A stretch of DNA of 64,000 bases from JAJFKX01 sp965230265 (lineage in GTDB: Bacteria; Pseudomonadota; Gammaproteobacteria; Xanthomonadales; Wenzhouxiangellaceae), in assembly GCA_965230265.1 (NCBI GenBank), contig OZ245999.1:2914001-2978000 (forward strand), written 5' to 3'. Both the position numbers and the translations under genes were made by a program. The notes beneath the pieces are model-generated. The model did not search any database, was not told the DNA's origin, and saw nothing but the letters and a program-made list of their open reading frames with translations. Below, one piece after another: positions 9,201-17,785 of this stretch. Each line of letters starts with the position of its first letter. The stretch's first letter is position 1.

Positions 9201-9582
9201 TAAAGGCATCAATGGTCAGAATTCTTAAGCGGGCGGGCTGTTGCAACAGTTGCCAGCCCTGCTCATCCGAACGAGCCAGTGCCTGCTTAGCCAGTTCGAT
9301 TAACTGTTGCTCATAGGCATCCGCCTCTGATGCTACTGACGGCTTACTGGCCTTGCGCAATGCCTTGTGTATACGCTCGAGCATCTCCCCCCGTGCTTTA
9401 CGGGTAAAGGTAATGGCCAAAATATCTTCCGGCTGTGTGGCCACAGCCAGCAACGCCAGAAAACGCAATGTCAGCAAACCGGTCTTGCCCGAACCCGCTG
9501 GTGCCTGAACAATAAACGACCGGGTGACATCCAGCGCGGCCTGACGTTGATTTTGATCCTGCGGCAGGCGCAATTTATCCAT
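6223..9582 (-). CDS. RecB/AddA-like UvrD helicase-nuclease
   Basis: About 1119 residues. An N-terminal UvrD-type Walker A (APAGSGKTGLL, near residue 28) is followed by the Walker B variant VDEFQDTS, GDPMQSIYRFR, and late helicase motifs VMTIHKAKGLEFDEVILPG and RRLLYVAATRAK. The C-terminus carries a RecB-type nuclease with VIDRSF and VVDYKTG. It should unwind and resect double-strand ends with the AddB-like partner encoded just upstream. I chose ATG 9582 rather than the earlier ATG at 9618. It has GGAGG five bases upstream and overlaps the AddB-like stop by only eight bases, a typical coupled start. No recC or recD lies nearby. The R-M island begins immediately downstream. Confidence 0.88.
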   Translation of the reverse strand: MDKLRLPQDQNQRQAALDVTRSFIVQAPAGSGKTGLLTLRFLALLAVATQPEDILAITFTRKARGEMLERIHKALRKASKPSVASEADAYEQQLIELAKQALARSDEQGWQLLQQPARLRILTIDAFNASLTRQLPVLSQYGAQPQVTDNADYLYRQAVRQVLMSEDLDTNQQQAVYALLSHTGFRHQTLEQTLVDMLARREQWLQLLQVDVDSDRQQLESLLAIIVSEQLAALYSAGGAIWSELIDLGSFAAIQCQNTEKPNASTQAIASLIDLQHIPTTDTGDLLQWQALSHLLLTADGKGWRKPGGVNIKLGFPSKTPQVAAMKALLAELVEQDNQELLQALQAVRLLPQPRYSDDQWQILKPMLVTLQLCLAELLLVFREQGVVDHVEMAARALQALSTQADADSGMVPSELALKLDAQIHHILVDEFQDTSVGQLQLLRRLTSGWRSGDDSGNSLFLVGDPMQSIYRFRKAEVGIFLSVWRDGLDDIQLQRLRLTTNFRTQQSLVNWSNVAFTEVLPAVDDLDTGAVSFIPAQAWHPPSDGPVVSTCISTEHNAISEANQVVTLVQQALVNETNDVAVLVRRRSDAADILQALQAQGVAYQAVDMATLEQTPEVRDLLALTQALVHPADRLSWLSLLRAPWCGLTLADLLCVGKVGHGQDILDAQWPGLSDDGQKRLQRVAAILKSAVSNRQRTTLRELVSHTWQQLGGPACYPSNAVLDNAARFFDLLEEQSQAGDLEDPLQLEEPLARYYALPDTRPEAARVQVMTIHKAKGLEFDEVILPGLGHGKRFGHGDQPLLLSETRPVKKGSSLLIGMRKPAADDQQDPIYRFINSLHQTREQNEARRLLYVAATRAKQKLHLLGHVNEKGEPAKNSALSWLWPVLDAKVQQAPTEQADDSTTDSAPSLYRLSADWQPPVIPENNLPQGEKINVFDQPEDDTVQSPLAVAIGNVVHRGLEALVKYGIDEWWEGLDQALWIERQLLQEGLGEDDMDYARQKVRQALQNTLDDETGRWLLQPHAESECEYALSYFENGKLKIAVIDRSFVDEQGTRWVVDYKTGLHEDDNTEAYLDQHARWYQSQMQHYLQLITSLGDQPIKTLLYFPLLKTRLDLGD

Positions 9583-12370
9583 TGCTGCCTCCGGCATCTT
9601 CCCCATCAACAGCTGCATTAATATCGGCTATTCGACACAAGCTATGGCGCCGACAATATTGACACGCAGCGGGCAATGGGTCAGCCGCTGCCCGGCCATG
9701 GAAATAATCATTCGCGAGGCTTTCCAGACGCTGCTTCCACATTTGTTGCAGTGTCGGCCAATCGGAATAACTTCGATGTAACTCACCACGTCCACTGCCC
9801 AGAGCAGGTACACCGGGCAATTGTCCGGGCTGCATAGTAAAACCCACAAAGCCAGTATCTCGTGGATGCAGATTGGCGAATGTCACACCGCCGATGTTAG
9901 GCATATTCAATGCATAAAGGGGCAATTGCGGTTCGCTCAAACGTTCATCGGACCAATGTCTTGGATTACCTCTACCGGATTTATAATCCAGCACCACACG
10001 GCTGCCGTCGGCCATTTGATCAACACGGTCCATCCGTACATTCAGATGCAATGGACCAATCTGCAATGGTTTGCTCTGTTCCAATGACTGAATGGTAAAT
10101 TCAACAGGGCGATCTGCCTCAACAGCTAACCAAGCTTCAAGATTGGCTTGCAGATAATCACTATAGGCTTCCCTCAGTCGTGCCTGACGCAAACAGGCAA
10201 TAGTATTTTGAGACAGCACCTGTTCGATGCAATCGTGCAGATGTGTGTTGCGCAATACCTCATCGGATAGTTGCTCGGGTTTAAAGCTTTTCCAGAAAGT
10301 GTGTAACACTGCATGCACACAATTGCCATGCCGTAAGGCACTGATGCCAGGTTGCAGCTGTGGCAGCGCTTCAACTTTTAATCGATAAGCGGCCAAGGCT
10401 TGGAATGGGCACTGTGCCTGGGCTTTTAATACACCGCTGCCGCCATGGGTCACGCCCACTGTTGCTGCCACTTCATCGCCAAGGTCTATTAACTCTGGCG
10501 CACCCTGGTCGTCATATACCTGTAGACGGCGCTGTTGCCACAGCGTACGCCATACAGGCTGCGACTGGATCAACTCAGCTTGATCAATATCTGCCAGAGC
10601 AGTAATCAATGGGCTGGGGTGCTGATTGACATCCTGCTCGGTTTGCGGGTAACTGAATACCACATCCGGCGCACAGGTCTGTAATGTCGCAGTGGCATGC
10701 TGTGCGTATTTAAGCTCCTGCGCAGGGCTGGATTGTGGCATTTGGTAACGACGCTGCAATGCCACGGGTAACAATGGGTTGGGTTTGGGTGCAGCAGGCC
10801 AATTGGTGGCACTCATACCTGTCACCCATATTGCACTGAAACGCTGCCCCAGCGCTTCTAATAACCCCAGCACCTGTACACGAGCATGGGGTCTTGCCTG
10901 TTGTACTGGAATATTGCTCGCCAGACGTTGTAACCAGGCAAGCATTGTCTTTGCAGTCATGCGCTCATCTCTTGGACTTAGTTGCCTGAATTGATCCAGT
11001 AACTGTGTCCAACGCTGCTGTAGATTTTGCTGCTGCCTGCTTTGTTCTGATGTCTCATCCAAAGTATCAGGACCATCCGATAGCGGCCATTCCAATTTGG
11101 TCAGCAAGTCCGATATGCGGCTCACCCATTCACTGGCTGGCTGGTGCCCTTTAAACTGTTTTCTCGATTCCACCAGCAAGCGTAGTTTCGACTGTAACTT
11201 GGGGCTATGCCAAGCGGCTTCGGTCAAGCCGGCTAATCGCATCATCTGCGTCAGTGTGAACCGAGCCAAACCGAGACTGCGCAAATGGACCTCCAATCGA
11301 CTGCGTGACAGGCATTCATCTGCATCAAACCATGGGCTGCGCAAGATGCTGCTGAAAACATTGAAACCGGCATTACCCTCTAACAGGCTTAACCAGTTAA
11401 ATACCAGTCGAATCAACGCTTCATCGCTCAGGGTCGCAGCAGCAGAGATATCAAACCAGTGTTGTGTCTGCTGGCTCTGCTCATCCAGGCTATTCAGGCT
11501 GGACTGCGCTACGCTGCTTAGTATCGACTCTATCCTGGCGCGACGAAGATGCAGATCCGGCACCACAATGGCGACTGTACTGCTTGCCTTGAAAGCCTGC
11601 TGTGGACCATCAGGTGATTGGAGTTTGGTCTGCTCATTGGCCCATTGCACAGCATGCAGTAACTCCTGCTCTGGATCTGCTGCAGCGACAACTTTCAGCC
11701 GCTGAGCGTCACTGACTAACTGCAATTCATGCAATTGACTGCCTGCTGACTGAATGGCCTGCAGCAGCGCATGCTGTGCCGGCAACCACCGCTCAAACCC
11801 ATAGCTTAATAACATTGAGGGTGGCTGCCAGGTTTTTGCCTGCAGACACTGACACAGCCATCGCGTCAGCTGGCTATGATCTATCATTTTTAAACGTTCG
11901 AGTTGCGTCGCGTATTGATTGGCCCAACGAATAAAGGCATCGGTTTCTGCCGATGGGTATAGATTTAATTCGCGCTCAGTGACCGAAAACTCCTGTACTA
12001 ATTGCCAGGCTGTGCCTGCTGAAGCAGCACAGGCAGAACGATTCAGCAGCTCGTCACTGGCATCGTCTGAATCGATAATTTGCTGCCATACCCATTCTGA
12101 CTGGATATCATCCAGCAGCCGGGTTTCGATATTGTGTTTTAGAGAGTGTTCAGTGAATGACTGTCTTAGCCATTGTGGCCAGGCCACAATATCTGGTTTG
12201 GGCCAGGCTGCTATTGATTGTGCTTTGGCATAGCGCAGTAACAGTGCCTGCGCCTGACGCTGATTGGCGGTCACCAAAGTGCCGCCACGCTCCAGCAGGA
12301 CCATCGCTTCAGCCCAGTTTACATCAACCCAATCTAGCCGGGCCGATGTTAATCTGTCTTCAGCCCCCAT
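9575..12370 (-). CDS. AddB-like PD-(D/E)XK nuclease, DNA repair protein
   Basis: A 931-residue protein matching the AddB-related 'probable DNA repair protein' family found next to RecB-like helicases in proteobacteria. The N-terminal two thirds is an inactive-helicase-like scaffold. The C-terminus has the nuclease signature VVLDYKSGRG and four cysteines placed like the AddB iron-sulfur staple: one in AQCPFQALAAYR, then C-x2-C-x5-C in ACQYCRRHSLC near the end. It would form a heterodimer with the downstream helicase-nuclease for resection of broken ends. ATG 12370 lies eight bases after the stop of the amidohydrolase gene, so the three genes are probably one transcript. Many opposite-strand frames here are shadows. 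Confidence 0.85.
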   Translation of the reverse strand: MGAEDRLTSARLDWVDVNWAEAMVLLERGGTLVTANQRQAQALLLRYAKAQSIAAWPKPDIVAWPQWLRQSFTEHSLKHNIETRLLDDIQSEWVWQQIIDSDDASDELLNRSACAASAGTAWQLVQEFSVTERELNLYPSAETDAFIRWANQYATQLERLKMIDHSQLTRWLCQCLQAKTWQPPSMLLSYGFERWLPAQHALLQAIQSAGSQLHELQLVSDAQRLKVVAAADPEQELLHAVQWANEQTKLQSPDGPQQAFKASSTVAIVVPDLHLRRARIESILSSVAQSSLNSLDEQSQQTQHWFDISAAATLSDEALIRLVFNWLSLLEGNAGFNVFSSILRSPWFDADECLSRSRLEVHLRSLGLARFTLTQMMRLAGLTEAAWHSPKLQSKLRLLVESRKQFKGHQPASEWVSRISDLLTKLEWPLSDGPDTLDETSEQSRQQQNLQQRWTQLLDQFRQLSPRDERMTAKTMLAWLQRLASNIPVQQARPHARVQVLGLLEALGQRFSAIWVTGMSATNWPAAPKPNPLLPVALQRRYQMPQSSPAQELKYAQHATATLQTCAPDVVFSYPQTEQDVNQHPSPLITALADIDQAELIQSQPVWRTLWQQRRLQVYDDQGAPELIDLGDEVAATVGVTHGGSGVLKAQAQCPFQALAAYRLKVEALPQLQPGISALRHGNCVHAVLHTFWKSFKPEQLSDEVLRNTHLHDCIEQVLSQNTIACLRQARLREAYSDYLQANLEAWLAVEADRPVEFTIQSLEQSKPLQIGPLHLNVRMDRVDQMADGSRVVLDYKSGRGNPRHWSDERLSEPQLPLYALNMPNIGGVTFANLHPRDTGFVGFTMQPGQLPGVPALGSGRGELHRSYSDWPTLQQMWKQRLESLANDYFHGRAAADPLPAACQYCRRHSLCRIADINAAVDGEDAGGSNG

Positions 12371-12378
12371 GGTTTTAT

Positions 12379-13695
12379 TTATTGCTGTTGCTGCAAATAA
12401 TCCACCACCAGATGACTAAAGGTACGCACACCGATTTCCATGCTGGGTTCGTGCATGGTGAAAAATGGCGAGTGATTACTGGGCGAGCCTTCCAGCTCTG
12501 CACCAGGTGCCAAATTGGAGAGGAATACGTACAAACCGGGAACTTCACGGGCAAAAAATGAAAAGTCTTCCGCACCGGTCACCAGATCTGGTGTCACCAA
12601 AGGTTTTTCACCGCTGATTCTCTCTAAAGTTGGCAGCATCTGCGCGGTCAACTGTGGATCGTTAACAGTGGCCGGGTATTGCTTGGTAATGGTCACATCA
12701 GCCGTCGCGCCTGAGCTGGCAGCAATATTCTCAGCGGTTTGTTTAATACGCGCATGAATATCATCCTGCATTTCCAAATCAAAGCTACGAATCGTACCGT
12801 GCATTTCCACCTTGTCAGGAATAATGTTGTTGCGTACGCCCGCGTCGAATTTACCAATGGTAATAATGTAGGGCACTTTGGTCAGATTCAGTTGCCGACT
12901 GGCAATCGTCTGTAGGCCCAATACGATTTGCGAAGCCGACACAATTGGGTCGATACCACCCCAGGGACGTGCACCATGAGTCTGTACGCCGTTGACGTCA
13001 ATCTGCAGGTAATCCACAGCCGCCATGATGGGTCCACCGCGTACGGCCATCTGACCGGCAGGCATGTTTAATCCCACGTGCATACCAAAAATGACCTCTG
13101 GCTTATGCCGCTCAAACAAGCCTTCTTTCAGCATCAGTTCAGCACCACCTTCTTCACCCAGCGGTGCGCCTTCTTCGGCAGGCTGGAAAATGAATAAAAC
13201 CGAGCCTGGTAACTGATCACGTACAGCGCCCAATACTTGTGCTGCACCCAAAGCCATTGCCATGTGTGTGTCATGACCACAGGCATGCATCACACCAACA
13301 TCTTTACCCTGATATTCGGAAGTCACTGTTGAAGCAAAATCCAGACCAGTCTGCTCGGTGACCGGCAAGGCATCCATATCAGCACGTATGGCCACCAATG
13401 GTCCAGGCAACCCACCTTTCAGCAAGCCCACTACACCAGTGTGAGCAATACCGTTTTCCACCACTTCAATATCCATACTACGCAGTGCCGCTTCAAGGTA
13501 CTTGGCCGTTTCAAACTCGCGGTTGGATAGCTCCGGGTTGCTATGGAAATGACGACGCCAATTGACTACTTGCTGCTGGGCATCAGCGGCGAGTGCGTCC
13601 AGCTCAGACCATTCCGGCACAGACCATGCAGAAACATTCATCAACATGGGCACAAGCAGCAATAACCATCGGGAAAATTTGCAACAGTTCATCAT
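12379..13695 (-). CDS. Exported M20 amidohydrolase (IAA-amino acid hydrolase family)
   Basis: A 438-residue M20/M40-type metallohydrolase with an N-terminal signal peptide ending near SAWS. Diagnostic elements are RRHFHSNPELSNREFET near residue 47, the metal site HACGHDTHMAMALGAAQ near 135, FIFQPAEEG near 170, and the late THGARPW dimerisation-domain His and GAEDFSFF. It probably cleaves N-acyl or peptide-like amide bonds of exported or imported substrates in the periplasm. ATG 13695 has GGAG six bases upstream; a second ATG follows directly. First gene of the run ahead of the AddB/AddA-like pair, with no functional link apparent. Confidence 0.87.
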   Translation of the reverse strand: MMNCCKFSRWLLLLVPMLMNVSAWSVPEWSELDALAADAQQQVVNWRRHFHSNPELSNREFETAKYLEAALRSMDIEVVENGIAHTGVVGLLKGGLPGPLVAIRADMDALPVTEQTGLDFASTVTSEYQGKDVGVMHACGHDTHMAMALGAAQVLGAVRDQLPGSVLFIFQPAEEGAPLGEEGGAELMLKEGLFERHKPEVIFGMHVGLNMPAGQMAVRGGPIMAAVDYLQIDVNGVQTHGARPWGGIDPIVSASQIVLGLQTIASRQLNLTKVPYIITIGKFDAGVRNNIIPDKVEMHGTIRSFDLEMQDDIHARIKQTAENIAASSGATADVTITKQYPATVNDPQLTAQMLPTLERISGEKPLVTPDLVTGAEDFSFFAREVPGLYVFLSNLAPGAELEGSPSNHSPFFTMHEPSMEIGVRTFSHLVVDYLQQQQ

Positions 13696-13777
13696 GGCGT
13701 TCTCCTATTCATCAGCCACCGAGCATACTTGGCATTGGTAGGGTAATGCAAAGATTAATATTAACCCGGCACAATAT

Positions 13778-13803
13778 AAAAAAAGCCCGCCATAAAGGCG
13801 GGC
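13778..13803 (-). terminator. Rho-independent terminator of the CHAT operon
   Basis: Read on the minus strand: stem GCCCGCC, loop TTTAT, stem GGCGGGC, then seven T. It lies 50 bases after the CHAT gene stop and ends the sigma/anti-sigma/CHAT transcription unit before the amidohydrolase gene. Confidence 0.9.
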
Positions 13804-13852
13804 GAATGACGCTTAGCCGGGTACGAAGAGGTATCGCCCCGACGTGATTACA

Positions 13853-16800
13853 TTAGAGCGCTGCATTCACAAGCGTCAGGGGTAAGGGTTGAATGTCTTG
13901 AGCATTGTCTTCAATACTTGCATATTGCTGATTCATCGCCGGCAAGCTGCGGCCACCCTGAACCACAAAACCCGCCCAAAAATAAGGATGTTCCCAGCCT
14001 GGCTGACTGCTTAGCCATTGCTGAGCAGATCGTAATGCCACTTCAGGCAATTGGTTTTCCTGCAACAGATGGAAATAAAAACGTTCCATCAGCAAAGCTG
14101 TAGCACGATCAGAAACCTGCCATAAACTGGAAATAACCTGGCGTGCACCAGCAATCAGAAACGGTCTGCTCAGGCTAAATAAACCTTCACTGCCCACTGA
14201 TTTACCAATACCAGTTTCACAACCACTCAAAACCACCAGATCAGCATCGAGCTCCAGTGTTGCGATTTCATGGGGTCGCAAATAACTCATGTTTTCTGTT
14301 TCCTGCTCATAAGCAAGAACCAAACCGGACAGCTCCGGCATATCGGCATCAACTACACCATGTGTAGCAAAATGCACCACGCCATAGTTGCGTAAGCCGC
14401 CATTCATTACAAAATCATGATTGGCCTGTGCTCCAGTCATAATATCGATTTTGCTGTTGTCATCAGCCTGGTTTGCAGTGTCGGCGATCGCCTGTGCTTC
14501 CAGACGCGCACCTGGCAATCTGGTTAAGTTGACACCCGTTTGGCTAAGTGAACGCTGTGCCAACATGCTGCTAAAGTCAACCTTGGCTTCTGCAAAAGCA
14601 TCATCGGCCTGTAGTAAGTCATCATCCTCAGCAGCAAGCGGATCGGCCAATACCAAAATATCTGATGATGGCTGGTTTGAATACCCGTTTAGCAAATTGA
14701 AGATACGTGCAGATGGCGTGTAAGTGACATTGGTTTGTGCGATTAAAGTGGCATCCATCGCGTTTTCTGTACCCATCGGCAACAAGGCAAACGGCACCAA
14801 TTGCAAACCACCATCAGCCACTACCACCAGCTCACGACCAGCAATGGCATCTACCGCAGGACGTATAATCATATCGCTCAATTGGCCGGCAACATAGGCA
14901 ATACGGCTGGGCGATTGGCGGTGATTGCGCAGCACTTCTGTTAATTCATTGGCCGCCAGATTAATCTTGCTGGCTGCTGGAAGCGGATAGTATTCCAGTG
15001 AATCATTCGCAATCACCCAAAGGTGACTGCGTTGTTCACCCAGGTAATAACTGAGCATAGCAACATTGCTGTCCAGCTGTTGTTGCAATACCTGTAAGTC
15101 CACATTGGTACTGATAGCGGTCAGGCGACTGTCTGAATGATTGGCGTCTTGAATCAGGTCCAACAAAGTCCGAGCCCGAATTTTTTCATTCACATCCCAG
15201 GCAAGTTCGACATCACCAGCGTCTACCAGCAAATTAATGTACTGCTCAAAGGCGCCTCGCCGACTGGCCAGGAAGCTGGTTTGAATATCTGCCGAATGAG
15301 TACGTGCCCGAATGGTATCCGCCAATTCGGTTGCCGACTTTGCAGTATTTAAGGCAGCAACACCCGATTGCGCACGAGACAATGCAGTTAATGTGTCCAG
15401 TTCAAATAATTCATCGGACACTGCCCGATGACCTCTCAGCGCTGCCTGCAATTCATGCTCAGCTTCTTCTATCCGACCTTCGGCCAGAAGCAATTGACCC
15501 AAGCGTGATTGAGCACGTGCAGCATTGAGTGCATTGCCCAACGACTGCAATGTTATAAACGCTTCGCGTTGCTTATCGAGCGCCAGATTACGCTCACCTT
15601 GCTCGTATTGGAACAGACTATGCTCACTTACTACGATAGCCGCCTGGCTTGGCTGCTTGCTATCCATAAAACTTGCACGAGCCGAATTAAATTGTGAGTC
15701 GGCAGAATCCATATTGCCAAGACGCCAATTGGCATTGGCAAGCAACCTTAGCAAACTGGATTGTAAGTTCTGGTTTTCACCGGCGAGGTTCTGAGCGCGT
15801 TCATAGTAGTTAACCGCATCGGAGTACTCATCGATTGATGCGTATACTCGACCCATGCCTGCTAATGTTTCACCCAACCAATAATCGCTGTTGCTTTCAG
15901 TGTAGTAATTAGCGGCCGACACGAAATATTCGAGTGCTGGCTCCAGCCTTCCTTGTTGCTGGTATAGCTTGCCAAGATTAAGTTCTGCTGTTGCCACAAG
16001 GCTGATAGAATCCACAAACTCTGCCAGATCAATCGTTTTAGCCCATAAAGCCTCTGCAACACGGATCTCACCAGTGGTAGACATAGCCAGCGCCAGGTTA
16101 TTCATAGCGGTTGCTGCTCTTGTGACATCACCGCCGTTTTTAATTTGATCGATACTCAGAGCCAGCGCCTGGTCCGTCGATAAATCGACCCGGCCGGATG
16201 AAAACAGCGATAATGATTTTTGATAGGCATCAATGGCATCCTGGTATTGGTCCAGTTGCCAGTATGTTATTGCAATATTATTGTATGTCCTCGCCTGAGA
16301 GAACTTGTCCACATCAAATGCCCGAAGGCTGATGTCCTCGTTAAAGTAATCGATGGCTTTGTGGTATTCGCTGAGTTGATAGGCAACAATACCGAGCGCA
16401 TTATTCGCTGCAGCCATGCCTTGCTTATCTCCGAGTTCCTGATAGGCATCCAGCGATTGTTGGTTACTGATACTTGCTTCTTGCAATTGGCCCATATGCC
16501 GCTTTAGAACACCCAGTTCAAAATGAATATCAGCTACCCAATGGCTCATGCTGGTATTGTTCAAAATTAAAATGGCCTGGCGATAAGCATCCGCAGCGTC
16601 CGAATGGGCAGACTCTCCCCTGTCACGCGCATCACTCAAATCACCTGCGTCATGTGAGGTATGCAGGTCACTTGCAAATGCCAACTCTTTTAAGCCACGG
16701 CTGATACTGGCACCATCGTGTTCATTCACATCAATTGCATGCCATACAATGGTTACCTTTCCAAATACTTTTGAACTTTCTGTATTTTTGATTTCAACAG

Positions 16801-17128
16801 TCGCTGCGCGACCACCCTGCCGATCATCAAGTGCCAATAAATAACGACCTTCGCGCCCGCGCCAAGAGGTTGATTGACTGAGTAATACCCCATTACTGTC
16901 AAATACCTTGGTGACGCTATCGAATCCGTTATTACGAACTTCTAAAAAATTGACGCCAGCAGATGGGACCATCAGGTCCCATGTTTCTTCAGCCTTTAAA
17001 GATTTACTGGTTATATTTGTCGATGGCGCGGCAAAGCATACCGATGCTAGCCCAGCCATCAATAAGCAGGAAAATAACCATACAAATCTCAACCTTGAAG
17101 GAAATGCAGTATTTTTATTCTTATCCAT
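13853..17128 (-). CDS. Exported TPR-CHAT caspase-like protease
   Basis: A 1091-residue protein. A signal peptide (about 1-34, ending SVCFA) sends it to the periplasm or surface. Next is a beta-rich PPC-like domain (about 45-125), then about ten tetratricopeptide repeats (roughly 180-600) and a C-terminal CHAT domain. The catalytic dyad is intact: His923 in HFATHG and Cys970 in LSGCETG, followed by GSEGLFSLSRPFLIAGA and SLWQVSD. CHAT proteins are clan CD cysteine peptidases related to caspases; TPRs usually recruit substrates. The start has AGGA eight bases upstream. It is the last gene of the sigma/anti-sigma cassette and ends at a strong terminator. The target is unknown; the anti-sigma factor and the six-cysteine neighbour are candidates by proximity. 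Confidence 0.9.
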   Translation of the reverse strand: MDKNKNTAFPSRLRFVWLFSCLLMAGLASVCFAAPSTNITSKSLKAEETWDLMVPSAGVNFLEVRNNGFDSVTKVFDSNGVLLSQSTSWRGREGRYLLALDDRQGGRAATVEIKNTESSKVFGKVTIVWHAIDVNEHDGASISRGLKELAFASDLHTSHDAGDLSDARDRGESAHSDAADAYRQAILILNNTSMSHWVADIHFELGVLKRHMGQLQEASISNQQSLDAYQELGDKQGMAAANNALGIVAYQLSEYHKAIDYFNEDISLRAFDVDKFSQARTYNNIAITYWQLDQYQDAIDAYQKSLSLFSSGRVDLSTDQALALSIDQIKNGGDVTRAATAMNNLALAMSTTGEIRVAEALWAKTIDLAEFVDSISLVATAELNLGKLYQQQGRLEPALEYFVSAANYYTESNSDYWLGETLAGMGRVYASIDEYSDAVNYYERAQNLAGENQNLQSSLLRLLANANWRLGNMDSADSQFNSARASFMDSKQPSQAAIVVSEHSLFQYEQGERNLALDKQREAFITLQSLGNALNAARAQSRLGQLLLAEGRIEEAEHELQAALRGHRAVSDELFELDTLTALSRAQSGVAALNTAKSATELADTIRARTHSADIQTSFLASRRGAFEQYINLLVDAGDVELAWDVNEKIRARTLLDLIQDANHSDSRLTAISTNVDLQVLQQQLDSNVAMLSYYLGEQRSHLWVIANDSLEYYPLPAASKINLAANELTEVLRNHRQSPSRIAYVAGQLSDMIIRPAVDAIAGRELVVVADGGLQLVPFALLPMGTENAMDATLIAQTNVTYTPSARIFNLLNGYSNQPSSDILVLADPLAAEDDDLLQADDAFAEAKVDFSSMLAQRSLSQTGVNLTRLPGARLEAQAIADTANQADDNSKIDIMTGAQANHDFVMNGGLRNYGVVHFATHGVVDADMPELSGLVLAYEQETENMSYLRPHEIATLELDADLVVLSGCETGIGKSVGSEGLFSLSRPFLIAGARQVISSLWQVSDRATALLMERFYFHLLQENQLPEVALRSAQQWLSSQPGWEHPYFWAGFVVQGGRSLPAMNQQYASIEDNAQDIQPLPLTLVNAAL

Positions 17129-17177
17129 GAGTATTTCCTATTATTTATTATAAAATCAGCTTTACAACTTCATTTAT

Positions 17178-17759
17178 TTAATTGTTACCCGTACCAACAA
17201 TGACGCTATCATCTGCACGCCCGGCAACTCCACATACAGTATTAGGGTTATCAATATCTCTCGATAACCAACGCATACTGCGATGAGCAGAACCAGCGGA
17301 AGGCATCAATTCAAACTCTAACTGTTTGCTTACATTGCTTGTTGGTTCCCAGTAGTTGCATTGCAAAACCAGTTTTCCGTCCGCGTTTTCAGCCAAATAA
17401 CCATTCCCAGGGCATACCGTATGTCGTATTGCCTGGCTTGATGAACCTGTGGAATCTGCATTTACAGGCTCTTCATAAAAATCCACACTCCACTTTTGCG
17501 TGGCTGAATCACATTGAATATGAATCGCATCATCGGCTTTGATATTGGTGTTTCCTCCAATGTCACAGGCTTGGCCAACAATCCAGATATCGGCAAAACC
17601 CTCTGAGCAAGTAGATTTAATATTGGGAGATACGTTCAAAAAATGATCACTGGCCAATGCTGTGCTGGTTATAAAAAAACCAAACAGCAATGCAACGATA
17701 ATGGAATTTTTTTTTAGACTAGGGAGAGAGTCCGAGATGGTCGAGGTACGTTTTATCAT
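17178..17759 (-). CDS. Unknown secreted six-cysteine protein
   Basis: A 193-residue protein starting at ATG 17759 (AAGGA upstream; a TTG two codons earlier is less likely). A long basic N-region and a hydrophobic stretch IIVALLFGFFITSTALAS form a signal peptide. The mature part has six cysteines, suggesting three disulfides, and alternating polar/hydrophobic beta-like strands. I recognise no family. It lies between the anti-sigma factor and the CHAT protease on the same strand with gaps of 20 and 49 bases, so it is co-expressed with them. It may be a substrate, ligand or inhibitor of the CHAT protein. That role is an inference from position only. Confidence 0.7.
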   Translation of the reverse strand: MIKRTSTISDSLPSLKKNSIIVALLFGFFITSTALASDHFLNVSPNIKSTCSEGFADIWIVGQACDIGGNTNIKADDAIHIQCDSATQKWSVDFYEEPVNADSTGSSSQAIRHTVCPGNGYLAENADGKLVLQCNYWEPTSNVSKQLEFELMPSAGSAHRSMRWLSRDIDNPNTVCGVAGRADDSVIVGTGNN

Positions 17760-17785
17760 TGTCAATCCTTGTAGGCACGTTAATT

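Noticed and set aside
11097..11705. 202-residue plus-strand frame inside the AddB-like gene
   Set aside because: It is the antisense shadow of a well supported gene, with biased Ser/Cys/Leu content and no motif.
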